Shown: positions 19,781-27,871 of the stretch, piece by piece
Layout: the number at the start of each line of letters is the position of its first letter
How positions within the stretch are numbered: the first letter of the stretch is position 1
NCBI GenBank assembly: GCA_021772895.1
Contig: JAJFLC010000001.1
Coordinates: 1 to 64,000, forward strand
Reading direction: 5' to 3'
Origin: Mariprofundaceae bacterium
GTDB taxonomy: Bacteria > Pseudomonadota > Zetaproteobacteria > Mariprofundales > Mariprofundaceae
DNA length: 64,000 bases
Notes under the pieces: model-generated
Databases searched by the model: none
Told to the model about the DNA's origin: nothing
What the model saw: the letters and a program-made list of their open reading frames with translations, nothing else
Translations under genes and position numbers: made by a program

Positions 19781-20818
19781 ATGACTTTGGCTGTTCATCT
19801 TGCACCGTTACCAGACGAACTGTTGAGTTCCTGGGTGCACCGCACATGCCATGCTAACGCCACCTCACTATACTCTTTGCTTTGGCATCATGGTTTAAAG
19901 TGCTATGCACAAGTCGATTTGGATCAATGTAAAAATAGAAAGCTGTTACTTTGGTTGGCCAGAGAATTAAAACACCCAGAAGGTATTTGTGGTGTGCGAG
20001 ATATGAGTCTCCTACCTGTTTTAGAAATGGAAAAAGGGTTTCCGCATCGGAGCTGGATTCGTGGTATCGACAGGCGCGCCTTTAAATGGAGGTCCTTTCG
20101 ATATTGTCCCGTATGTTTGTCAGAAGATGAGCAACCCTGTTTTCGACGCTATTGGCGATTAGATTGGTATGAAATTTGTCACCATCACCAAGTTCAAATG
20201 TTCAATGCATGCACTTCTTGCGAGGCCCCTCTAATATTGCATCGTGTACGATGGCACAAGTCGCACCTTGCTCGTTGTTATTCGTGTGATGCTGATTTGA
20301 GATACGCGCCAAACAGAGTTGTTGCGCTTGATCAAAGCTCGATGAAAGCGATAGATGATCTTTTCTTTCTGATGGACCATCGAGACAAGAGAAAATATGC
20401 AGCGATTCATTTTCTTGAGGCCTTTCTGGACCAATGGAGGCGAGTTCAGGGGGTGGATGAACCGGTTGAAGCGCTTGAGACTATAGGGGTACATATTGAT
20501 GTTGGGTTTGCCTATTCTTCCCCAGCAATGTTTTTGGCCACAGCAGCACACGAACTATGGCAGTTGGATAAAAAGTTGTTAGGGAAATTCATTTCAAATC
20601 ATCGACGCTGGTTCAATTTGGCAGTTCGTGATTTTCAATGTCCTGCTGTAATGCATCCATATTACAAGTCATTAAAGTGGTCATATGATTTAAATGCTGA
20701 AATCATCAACCAAGCAGCCAATGAGATAAGCAAGACGGGCCGGGAGCCTACTCCTGCAAGAATCGCCAGAAAAATCGGATGCCATGTAAGTCGGGTTGAA
20801 AATTTTTTAAATGGATAA
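19781..20818 (+). CDS. tniQ: TniQ/TnsD-family target-selection protein
   Basis: TniQ-family proteins (TnsD in Tn7) recognise the attachment sequence and recruit TnsC. The 345-residue protein opens with the TniQ signature PLPDELLSSWVHR, followed by zinc-finger cysteine pairs (YCPVC near 107, HHH, CTSC near 146, CYSC near 165), and ends with a helix-turn-helix-like PTPARIARKIG. It is shorter than Tn7 TnsD (about 508 residues), so its DNA-reading C terminus is reduced. It ends the tnsABC-tniQ operon, and 20819-20942 before the convergent next gene holds nothing recognisable. Only one tniQ gene is present in the element. Confidence 0.88.
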   Translation: MTLAVHLAPLPDELLSSWVHRTCHANATSLYSLLWHHGLKCYAQVDLDQCKNRKLLLWLARELKHPEGICGVRDMSLLPVLEMEKGFPHRSWIRGIDRRAFKWRSFRYCPVCLSEDEQPCFRRYWRLDWYEICHHHQVQMFNACTSCEAPLILHRVRWHKSHLARCYSCDADLRYAPNRVVALDQSSMKAIDDLFFLMDHRDKRKYAAIHFLEAFLDQWRRVQGVDEPVEALETIGVHIDVGFAYSSPAMFLATAAHELWQLDKKLLGKFISNHRRWFNLAVRDFQCPAVMHPYYKSLKWSYDLNAEIINQAANEISKTGREPTPARIARKIGCHVSRVENFLNG

Positions 20819-20942
20819 ATAACCTTTCAATATTAAAGAGTTGGGTATGTTGGCATTTTTCATGTTAAATATTGGCTGAGTCCAAAGGCCCCCGCAATCT
20901 ACAATATGATCCTAAAAGCGGACATTCGGTATTTTTACACCT

Positions 20943-21902
20943 TCACGAAGGAACAATAAGAACAGCTTTATCTTTTGCTATGCCAATAGTGGCTGTAGCT
21001 CCAGCGTTGAAAGATAAATAATCCTGTTCAACACCATCGCTGAAAATTATTCCATTCTCAGCCATCTTTGAGGTGATTGTGATAGAGAACCCTGAAGAAA
21101 TTAGACCGTAAATTAGATTTGTCTGTGTGGCCTTGCTCGGAAAAGGCTCCCTAACTGAGTACACAAGATTATCAGAATCCCATGGCAGCCTTCCACCATT
21201 GGCAGGCATGACAACCTTTCCACCAAGAGCTTCCACTACTCCTACAGCACCAGCATAAACTGAGCGCAACCAGCCAGTTGAACCAGCACCCGTCGAGATA
21301 ATAATCCCACTGGACGAGTGCTCTTCATTTTTGTCGCCAACGGCGATCTGATAGTGAGCTGAAACGTGTGATTTGGCACCAATGAATAGGTCATTGAATC
21401 CAAGAAGACGCTGGTCATCCTGTAAGCGGGCCTCTGCCATTGTCACATGCCGGAACAAGGCATCTCGCCCACATACTTTATGAACAGCCTCGCCAAAACT
21501 ATCGACAGTATAGGGCAGTAGCACACCATCTATGCTCTCTGGGTCTGGATTTACAGCAATCATCGGCTGACCACTCAGATATTTTGCAGTGTTGACGACC
21601 AAACCATCTTGTCCAACAGCTACCACAATATCTGTTTCGTTAAATGCGTAACTGGGAAGAAAATCCCGATCAATCACATGGCTATTCAGTCCTTTTGGAA
21701 TCAGGGCTCGTATCCTATCGAGTATGCGGTGATATCTATCATGAGCAGCTTGAATAGGTGAAAAGTCCTGACCTGCAGATTCTAGATAAAAGCGTGCCTG
21801 AGCAGCCGTGGTGAATCGCACGATAAGCTCTTCGAGAAGCGTTTTTCGTATGACCACCACGGCCTTTTCGTAATTTGTCTCGGTCGTCGGATAATTAGTC
21901 AT
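20943..21902 (-). CDS. NAD-kinase-like protein
   Basis: The 319-residue protein has the two signature regions of the NAD kinase/diacylglycerol kinase fold. The first is VVAVGQDG at 93-100, where bacterial NAD kinases have GGDG. The second is STGAGSTGW at 203-211, equivalent to STPTGSTAY. The Gly-to-Gln change in the first motif means substrate and activity are uncertain. It is the last gene of a three-gene operon (Nudix, SPFH, this) and overlaps the SPFH stop by 8 bp. Housekeeping NAD kinase would not normally be carried in transposon cargo, so a role in a NAD(P)-linked stress or defence function is inferred. Confidence 0.75.
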   Translation of the reverse strand: MTNYPTTETNYEKAVVVIRKTLLEELIVRFTTAAQARFYLESAGQDFSPIQAAHDRYHRILDRIRALIPKGLNSHVIDRDFLPSYAFNETDIVVAVGQDGLVVNTAKYLSGQPMIAVNPDPESIDGVLLPYTVDSFGEAVHKVCGRDALFRHVTMAEARLQDDQRLLGFNDLFIGAKSHVSAHYQIAVGDKNEEHSSSGIIISTGAGSTGWLRSVYAGAVGVVEALGGKVVMPANGGRLPWDSDNLVYSVREPFPSKATQTNLIYGLISSGFSITITSKMAENGIIFSDGVEQDYLSFNAGATATIGIAKDKAVLIVPS

Positions 21903-22788
21903 CTGACTTTATTTTATCCTGCTTGCCAACCCATGAGACCAGTTGACTCAACATGTCGGCACTCAAGTTCAAAGTACCAATATCCCCTGCATTTGCAGCC
22001 CACTCTTTTAAAGCCAGACCAACCAATGCTTGAGGAGGCATACTGCTATATGGATTTAACTTCATTTCATCAGCTTTTGCCTCTGCTTCAGCCAGCGTCA
22101 GGCTATTTTGCGCCTGCGTAGTGACCAGCTCCTTACGCTGAGCCTCTATTTCAATATCAGTGCTCATTTCACTCTCTTTCAATTTACGCTCCTCCTCCAG
22201 CGCATTAGCTCGACGATCATAAATCGCCATATCAGCTCGTTTTTGAAGCTTCTCTCGATAATTTGCTTCCAGAGCTTTGCGCATTTCTGGAGTGGCGCTA
22301 ACAGTGGTGAAGTGAAGCGTTTCAATGATAACACCCAGCCTTTTTATGTCGGCATCTTCGTTCATATTCTGAAGAACAGCGGAAGCCAAGGTTTTTACCT
22401 GTGTTAATGCGTTCTCCAAAGACAAAGCACTGACACCATTTCGTGTATACCCCTGTACTGTGTTGGTAATACGCTGGGTTAAAGCATCCGGATCTTCGCT
22501 TTTATAGCGGTCATTGTCTGAATCTATAGTGAAATCCAGAAACTGTGCAGCTTGCTCCGGGTCAGTTAGTCGGTAGGTCAGTTGCCCCTGAATGGTGACT
22601 TCCTGAAAGTTCGCAGTTGCTTCTTTAAAAATAAAAGGGGCGTTCCGACTGGTGACAGGAACTTTGGCCAATGAAGTGTTAAACGGTGTATACCATAAGG
22701 ATTTGCCAACGCCGTATGATTTGGCTGCTCCATCACGGTAGCCGATAAGAAAATAATTGGGTTCACCTTTATAATATCTAATCAACAT
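21895..22788 (-). CDS. SPFH/Band-7 domain protein
   Basis: The 297 residues begin directly with a band-7/SPFH beta domain (about 1-180) and continue with an Ala/Glu/Lys-rich coiled coil (about 185-245), as in stomatin/flotillin-like scaffolds. No N-terminal membrane helix is evident, so membrane contact would have to come from oligomerisation or a short hydrophobic patch. SPFH proteins assemble into rings or membrane platforms. It sits between a Nudix regulator gene (12 bp upstream, with a strong AGGAGG-type site) and the NAD-kinase-like gene. A role as scaffold for the NAD-related partner is inferred from gene order only. Confidence 0.8.
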   Translation of the reverse strand: MLIRYYKGEPNYFLIGYRDGAAKSYGVGKSLWYTPFNTSLAKVPVTSRNAPFIFKEATANFQEVTIQGQLTYRLTDPEQAAQFLDFTIDSDNDRYKSEDPDALTQRITNTVQGYTRNGVSALSLENALTQVKTLASAVLQNMNEDADIKRLGVIIETLHFTTVSATPEMRKALEANYREKLQKRADMAIYDRRANALEEERKLKESEMSTDIEIEAQRKELVTTQAQNSLTLAEAEAKADEMKLNPYSSMPPQALVGLALKEWAANAGDIGTLNLSADMLSQLVSWVGKQDKIKSDD

Positions 22789-22800
22789 GATTCACCTCCT

Positions 22801-23466
22801 TTATTTGATGATTTCTACTTTTCCTGGTTCTTTCACCCGGTACAGCTTGGCTGGGCGATGGGCTCCAGAAGATTGCATCTCTCCAGTCTCTTCAATTCGT
22901 TCGAGTGCTAACACCCACTTTCTGAAATTTCGTTTATCCACCTCAGCCTGAAGAATAGTTTCATACACATCTTGTAATGCACTCAAAGTGAATTGCTCCG
23001 GCATGAATTGAAATGCGATGGTGGAATAGTCCAGCTTGGCAGATAAACGTTGGCGTGCTGTCTCAACAATGGTCTGGTGATCGAAAGCTAAATTCGGAAT
23101 TTCATCCATTGCGAACCAGCCCACAGCTTCGGCATCTGTTGCAGCCCTGACTTCTATTTTATCCGAAGCAATTAAAGCGAAGTAGGCCACTGTGATGACT
23201 CGTTCACGGGGATCTCTATCTGGGTTCCCGTAAGTGAAAAGCTGTTCGAGATAAACATCCGTAACTCCTGTTTCCTCTTCAAGCTCTCTTTTTGCTGCGA
23301 TCTCAAGTGCTTCATTCAAATGCACGAACCCACCTGGCAGCGCCCAGCTTCCTTTAAATGGTTCACAGCGTCTCTTGATCAACAGCAGTTTCAACTGTTG
23401 GTCCCTTAGGGTGAAAATCACGATGTCCGTGGTTACCGCAGGATGTGGATATTCATATGTATACAT
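22801..23466 (-). CDS. NrtR-like Nudix transcriptional regulator or ADP-ribose hydrolase
   Basis: An intact Nudix box (GX5EX7REUXEEXGU) spans about residues 46-68 from the ATG at 23466. The C-terminal third (RKWVLALERIEETG and KLYRVKEPGKVEI) is the winged-helix part typical of NrtR, a repressor of NAD metabolism genes that senses ADP-ribose. A GTG at 23472 is also in frame, but AGAGG at 23474-23478 is correctly spaced only for the ATG. Two palindromes lie over its promoter, which suggests autoregulation. Unlike many NrtR proteins the Nudix catalytic residues are all present, so it may also hydrolyse. Confidence 0.8.
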   Translation of the reverse strand: MYTYEYPHPAVTTDIVIFTLRDQQLKLLLIKRRCEPFKGSWALPGGFVHLNEALEIAAKRELEEETGVTDVYLEQLFTYGNPDRDPRERVITVAYFALIASDKIEVRAATDAEAVGWFAMDEIPNLAFDHQTIVETARQRLSAKLDYSTIAFQFMPEQFTLSALQDVYETILQAEVDKRNFRKWVLALERIEETGEMQSSGAHRPAKLYRVKEPGKVEIIK

Positions 23467-23499
23467 GGACACCTCTATTATTCTGTATAATCACGTATG

Positions 23500-23545
23500 G
23501 TGTAATTTATACACGAACAATAGTGTGTGAATTACACTATGTCAA
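23500..23545 (-). promoter_or_regulatory. Promoter with two NrtR-type operator palindromes
   Basis: On the minus strand TTGACA (23540-23545) and TATTGT (23517-23522) are separated by exactly 17 bp. The palindrome GTGTAATTTATACAC (23500-23514) covers the expected transcription start. A second, GTGTGTGAATTACAC (23523-23537), fills the spacer between -35 and -10. Both share the form GTGTr-N5-TACAC. This is a strong layout for repression by the Nudix/winged-helix protein encoded just downstream. Confidence 0.75.
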
Positions 23546-24300
23546 ATGTTGACGCTGTAACGAACAATGTACTGTCCTTCCTTATGTGTCTTGGACTATG
23601 AAAATATCCCTAACCATCCCTAACACTGAATACAAGCCCTTTGTATAAAAGGTGTTATGGACAGAGTTGAGATCACTGCTGATGCTTGCTTGGGTAATAT
23701 GTAGGCTGCAAGAACTACACAAGGTTATGCAGCATAAATATGTGTAGTTATTTTATGTTGGCGCAACTTGTGAGTCCAAGGCTTATAAAAACAATGTTTT
23801 AATTTGAAAGTACACCATAAAAAAGGGGATGTACTAATAAACAGCTAATTACTATTGTTCTTATGGAACTTTTCATAAGTTCCCTTCCTGTGGCCCTGAC
23901 TTTCCCAAACCAAGTCAAGGCCGTTTGTTTTTCTACTTGAGCGTATTGCTTTATGCAAAGCCAGTTGAATGATTTCTTCAATTCAGCTGTTCAAGTGCTC
24001 TCTGAAGCCTTTCAATCTCTAATCTTGCAGTAGAGAGTTCTGTTTTAAACTCGATTGATATTTAACTAACCTTTTCCGACCGTTCGAGACCACAGTTTGG
24101 GCAATACATAGCACCTCATTACAAGATTGTAATATTACGCCGCGCAATATTACGCCGCGTGATGTTGCGCATTGGCTTATGACAGAGAAATGCAGATGTT
24201 GTTGAAATGGAATTACACAGGGTCGGACAAGCGCCGCTTTCCGATTCTGGCAAAGCTTACGTTGAAGCAAGTCGTTCGCTTTTTAAAGTCAAGATAGTCT
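23546..24300. other. Cargo spacer with no intact gene
   Basis: About 750 bp carry no convincing gene on either strand. A minus-strand stretch near 23985-24060 translates to a helical fragment ending ELSTARLEIERLQRALEQLN, probably the tail of a decayed gene. A hairpin with arms GGAACTT/AAGTTCC lies at 23865-23883. AATATTACGCCGCG occurs twice in tandem (24131-24144 and 24146-24159). The region abuts the IS3 element and looks like debris from earlier insertions. Confidence 0.5.
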
Positions 24301-25128
24301 TTAAGCAGCTAACGCCAACTTTTGAGCTGGAGTTATGCCGCCGATAGCCATATTAGGTCGGTCATTATTGTACGTCCATAACCATTTGGTTGCGTAGTAT
24401 TGAACTTGCTCAATGCTCTTGAAGATATATTGGCTCAACCAGTCATATCGAACGGTACGATTATAGCGTTCAACATAAGCATTTTGTTGTGGGTTTCCAG
24501 GCTGGATAAAGTCGAGTTTAATATCATTCTTTTTAGCCCAGTCTTTGAGCAATTGACTGATATATTCAGGCCCGTTATCACTGCGTATCCGCTTGGGTTT
24601 ACCTCGCCATTCAATCACCCGATCGAGCGCACGGATTATACGTATTGCAGGTAGTGAAAAGTCAGCCTCAATGGTTAATCCTTCACGGTTAAAGTCATCA
24701 ATGACATTGAACAAACGGAAGCTTCGACCATCACCAAGTTGGTCATGCATGAAATCCATCGACCAGCATTCATTGATCGCATCAGGCACCATCAGAGCAT
24801 CCGGTTTATCACGTTTCAAACGCTTTTTCGGTCTGATGCGCAAATTGAGTTCAAGCTCCCTATAGATGCGGTAAACACGTTTATGGTTCCATCGAAAACC
24901 TTTCACATTACGCAGGTACAAAAAGGATAGTCCGAAGCCCCAATTGATCTGGTTTTGCGTGAGACGAATCAACCAATCAGCAATAATTTCATTCTCAGGC
25001 TGTAACTTGGATTGATATCGATAACAGGCCTCACTTATAACAAAGGCACTGCAAGCAAGACGAATGCTTGCACAGGTTGTCGTAACGGCCTTCTGCACCA
25101 TTTTTCGACGTTCAGAAGGCTTTACCAC
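24301..25128 (-). CDS. IS3-family transposase OrfB (DDE integrase core)
   Basis: The 275 residues contain an HTH_21-like N-terminal part and a complete DDE core: Asp125 (WSMDFMHD), Asp184 (RSDNGPEY) and Glu220 ([11 protein letters not shown]), with the expected D-35-E spacing. It is expressed as an OrfAB fusion by -1 frameshifting in this family. The start at 25128 overlaps orfA by 7 bp. The reading frame is full length, so the element may still be, or recently have been, active. Confidence 0.92.
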   Translation of the reverse strand: MVKPSERRKMVQKAVTTTCASIRLACSAFVISEACYRYQSKLQPENEIIADWLIRLTQNQINWGFGLSFLYLRNVKGFRWNHKRVYRIYRELELNLRIRPKKRLKRDKPDALMVPDAINECWSMDFMHDQLGDGRSFRLFNVIDDFNREGLTIEADFSLPAIRIIRALDRVIEWRGKPKRIRSDNGPEYISQLLKDWAKKNDIKLDFIQPGNPQQNAYVERYNRTVRYDWLSQYIFKSIEQVQYYATKWLWTYNNDRPNMAIGGITPAQKLALAA

Positions 25129-25388
25129 TTTTTTGCCATGGCTTCCTGAACGATTTCATACTTGAGACGTTCTTCAGCATACATTCGCTTCAAACGACTA
25201 TTCTCAGCTTCAAGTTCTTTCATCCGGGCCATCATTGATGCATCCATGCCACCATATTTACTGCGCCATTTATAGAATGATGCCGAACTCATACCATGTT
25301 CTCGACAAAGTTCAGGGACTGGAACTCCGGCCTCTGCTTGCTTCAGAATCGCCATGATTTGGCTGTCTGAATAGCGTGATTTCTTCAT
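25122..25388 (-). CDS. IS3-family OrfA (helix-turn-helix)
   Basis: The 88-residue protein has the typical OrfA layout: a helix-turn-helix ([16 protein letters not shown]...[10 protein letters not shown]) followed by a leucine-zipper coiled coil ([21 protein letters not shown]). It binds the IS ends and is joined to OrfB through frameshifting. The sequence [12 protein letters not shown] is characteristic of the IS407/IS51-like OrfA proteins. Full length, no disruption. Confidence 0.92.
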   Translation of the reverse strand: MKKSRYSDSQIMAILKQAEAGVPVPELCREHGMSSASFYKWRSKYGGMDASMMARMKELEAENSRLKRMYAEERLKYEIVQEAMAKKW

Positions 25389-25562
25389 GTAGAATCTCCT
25401 TTTTTTATCTTAATAGAAAATTCTACTTTTAACTCCTGTCATTTTTCGGGGGATTAGCCTAATGCGTGCAATGAATGCATATCTTTTATGGAAAGGTTGT
25501 AGTGGTTCAATAATTGCACAGGATTAGAAAAGGGTAATATTTTACAATTAGGAGATTACCCC

Positions 25563-25637
25563 ATGAGTGACAGGAAACGAACTACATATACCCAAGAATT
25601 CAAACGGGAAGCATATATTAAGAGTCAGCAGCTGTAG
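25563..25637 (+). pseudogene. 5' fragment of a second IS3-type orfA
   Basis: After a GGAGATTACCCC leader an ATG opens a 24-codon frame (MSDRKRTTYTQEFKREAYIK...), the start of an IS3-type OrfA, which ends abruptly against the 3' end of the cysteine desulfurase gene. It is the remnant of another insertion or deletion event beside the defence locus. The bases 25456-25562 before it hold no gene. Confidence 0.6.
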
Positions 25638-25638
25638 C

Positions 25639-26811
25639 CTACACTAAGCTCATCATAACATTAATCTCATTTGAAATTTGAACCGCAGCCTCTAACACTT
25701 CTTTCTCTGTAGTAAAGCGCCCAAAGGCAATTCTTAGCGAGCTTTCTATTTGTTTGCCCGTGAGTCCTATTGCTTTAAGAACATATGAATCTCTTATTTC
25801 ACCCGAATTACAAGCTGAGCCGGTTGATACGGCAATTCTTGGTTGCAATCGCATAATGAGAGCCTTTACATCAACTCCATGAAATTGAACATTTAAATTC
25901 CCAGGATGACGCTTTTTAAAATCACCATTAATCTGAAAGCTAACTTTCAAATTCATAAGCTCGTGCAAGAAGGTATCTCTTAATTTCAACAGCCTAGATA
26001 TTTCACTATCTTTATTTTCCATCACCAAACAAACAGCTTTCGCTATGGAAGCCGTTAAGGCAGGTGATAATGTGCCTGACCTAAATCCATTTTGTTGCCC
26101 ACCTCCATGTATAATGGGGGATGGCTTTATCCTTACATCTTGACTGATATAGAGAGCACCTATTCCTTTTGGAGCATAAATTTTATGCCCCGACAAACTC
26201 AACAGGTCAATATTATTATGAATAACATCTATATCTAAATATGCCGCTTGGGCTGCATCAACATGAAAAATGGTGTTGTGCTTTTTGCATAGTCTACCAA
26301 TATCTATTAAAGGCTGACATGTACCTATTTCATTGTTAACAGCCATAATAGAAACAAGTAAAGTGTTTCTATCTATTTCTTCTTCTAAAGTTTTAAGGCT
26401 AATTATCCCAGATTTATGTACAGGTATGACTGCAATTTCAAATCCAAACAAATCACGTAGGTGATATGCTGCGTTTAAGACACATTTGTGTTCAATAGCC
26501 GAAACAATAATCTTATTCTTAGGATCTTTTTTTAACTTTGCAGCTATTGCAGTACCAATGATTGCTAAATTATTGGCCTCACTTGCTCCAGATGTAAAAA
26601 TGATTTCATCTGGTAAAGCATTAATAAATGATGCTACATCCGCCTTTGCCACCTCAATAATTTCTTCTGCATCCCATCCCCACGCATGTTCAGAAGCATG
26701 AGGATTACCATAGATATATGAGTTAACATGTTGAAATATATCAGATATTTCAGGATCACATGGTGTAGATGAATTGTAGTCTAAATATATTCTTAAATCA
26801 TTACTTAGCAT
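25639..26811 (-). CDS. sspA: Cysteine desulfurase (SspA/DndA-like)
   Basis: A PLP-dependent class V aminotransferase of 390 residues that strips sulfur from cysteine. Lys210 in SGHK binds PLP, His108 lies in IEHKC, and the persulfide Cys334 sits in the loop SACNSG. The length and motifs fit IscS/DndA/SspA equally. The assignment as SspA comes from context: it is divergent from sspB-sspC-sspD homologues across a 124-bp gap, the arrangement described for ssp loci. It would pass sulfur to the SspD Fe-S protein for DNA backbone phosphorothioation. The 3' end abuts an IS3 fragment but the gene is complete. Confidence 0.85.
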   Translation of the reverse strand: MLSNDLRIYLDYNSSTPCDPEISDIFQHVNSYIYGNPHASEHAWGWDAEEIIEVAKADVASFINALPDEIIFTSGASEANNLAIIGTAIAAKLKKDPKNKIIVSAIEHKCVLNAAYHLRDLFGFEIAVIPVHKSGIISLKTLEEEIDRNTLLVSIMAVNNEIGTCQPLIDIGRLCKKHNTIFHVDAAQAAYLDIDVIHNNIDLLSLSGHKIYAPKGIGALYISQDVRIKPSPIIHGGGQQNGFRSGTLSPALTASIAKAVCLVMENKDSEISRLLKLRDTFLHELMNLKVSFQINGDFKKRHPGNLNVQFHGVDVKALIMRLQPRIAVSTGSACNSGEIRDSYVLKAIGLTGKQIESSLRIAFGRFTTEKEVLEAAVQISNEINVMMSLV

Positions 26812-26935
26812 ATTTCACTCAAGTTCTTATTATTTGAAACCTTACTTTTTGGAAGAGCTAACCAAGAGATTGACATTCTTTATAACTGTAAGCAATCTTT
26901 AGCTTGGTTCAATGTTCCAAAGAAAGGAAAAAGTA

Positions 26936-27871
26936 ATGCGAAATAATTCATACGAACAAGATTTCATCAAGCCTGTTTTTTCGGGGCATGAGACCTTCCC
27001 TTTAAGATATGGATGGCTAAAAAAAACATATGATGTCGTCTCTGAAGCTGAGCGTAACATGCTGGATGCAAAGGATGTTTTCAACTGTCCCGAGTCCGTA
27101 TCTTCATTCGGCGTCGGTAAAAATATGGTTTCATCTATGCGTCACTGGGCCGTTCACACTGGCATCCTAGAAGCCAACAAGATTACTACGCAAGCACATG
27201 AAGTCTTATCTGATGATGGACTTGACCCATGGATGGAAAACCCAACTACGCTGTGGATGTTGCATTGGAAGCTAGCTCGTCAACCTAACTTGGTCACATA
27301 TCATTGGTTCTTTAATTATTACAATGGTGGGATGTTTGACAGAAAATTCATCAATGATGAAGTTGATGAACTTTGTACAAATAAGGAGTGGCGTAAACCT
27401 TCATCCATCACCTTAAAAAGAGACGTCGAATGTTTCGTTCGCATGTATGCAGGGAAAGACCTAACTTCCCGCTGCTATGGTGACGAGTCAATTGAGTCCC
27501 CATTGTCCGAACTATCTTTAATCAAGCCTATGAACAAACAAGGTTTCTTTATCCCTAACCGAGGCCCTAAAGCAACCCTTAGCATAGGAATGTTTATGCT
27601 TGCCCTAGTTACTTTTTGGGAAGAATACTCAGCATCTGGCTCCTCATTGTCATTGGAGTCCATGCTTTATGACCCAACGTCACCTGGAAGAATATTTTTA
27701 TTAGATGAGACTGGGATTTTAGAAAAAGTTTATGCCCTTCCTACTTTTTTTGCTGGAAAAATTGATTGGTCTGAAACAGCTGGGATGCGCCAGTTTACCA
27801 TTGCATCAAACTCCAACTTATCTGAAATTAAAAACATCGCATCAAACTTAATGAGAACAGAGTACAATTAA
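26936..27871 (+). CDS. sspB: DUF4007 family protein, SspB-like
   Basis: The 311-residue protein begins near FSGHETFPLRYGWLKK, the hallmark of DUF4007 proteins found beside PAPS-reductase-like DNA sulfur modification genes; SspB of the single-strand phosphorothioation system is reported to act on DNA as a nickase. ATG at 26936 is preferred to 26912 because AAAGGA lies just upstream of it. The stop shares one base with the sspC start. A TTGACA at 26870-26875 could be its -35 but the -10 is weak. Function is from family and context; I see no classical nuclease motif by eye. Confidence 0.75.
   Translation: MRNNSYEQDFIKPVFSGHETFPLRYGWLKKTYDVVSEAERNMLDAKDVFNCPESVSSFGVGKNMVSSMRHWAVHTGILEANKITTQAHEVLSDDGLDPWMENPTTLWMLHWKLARQPNLVTYHWFFNYYNGGMFDRKFINDEVDELCTNKEWRKPSSITLKRDVECFVRMYAGKDLTSRCYGDESIESPLSELSLIKPMNKQGFFIPNRGPKATLSIGMFMLALVTFWEEYSASGSSLSLESMLYDPTSPGRIFLLDETGILEKVYALPTFFAGKIDWSETAGMRQFTIASNSNLSEIKNIASNLMRTEYN

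Larger units (their letters stand above)
24301..25455 (-). mobile_element. IS3-family insertion sequence (orfA/orfB), one inverted repeat seen
   Basis: orfA and orfB overlap in different frames as usual for IS3-family elements with programmed -1 frameshifting. Upstream of orfA, bases to about 25455 contain CCCCCGAAAAATGACAGG (minus strand), resembling the terminal repeats of the IS407/IS51-type groups. I could not find the matching repeat just after orfB, so the downstream end may be truncated or diverged. Confidence 0.8.
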
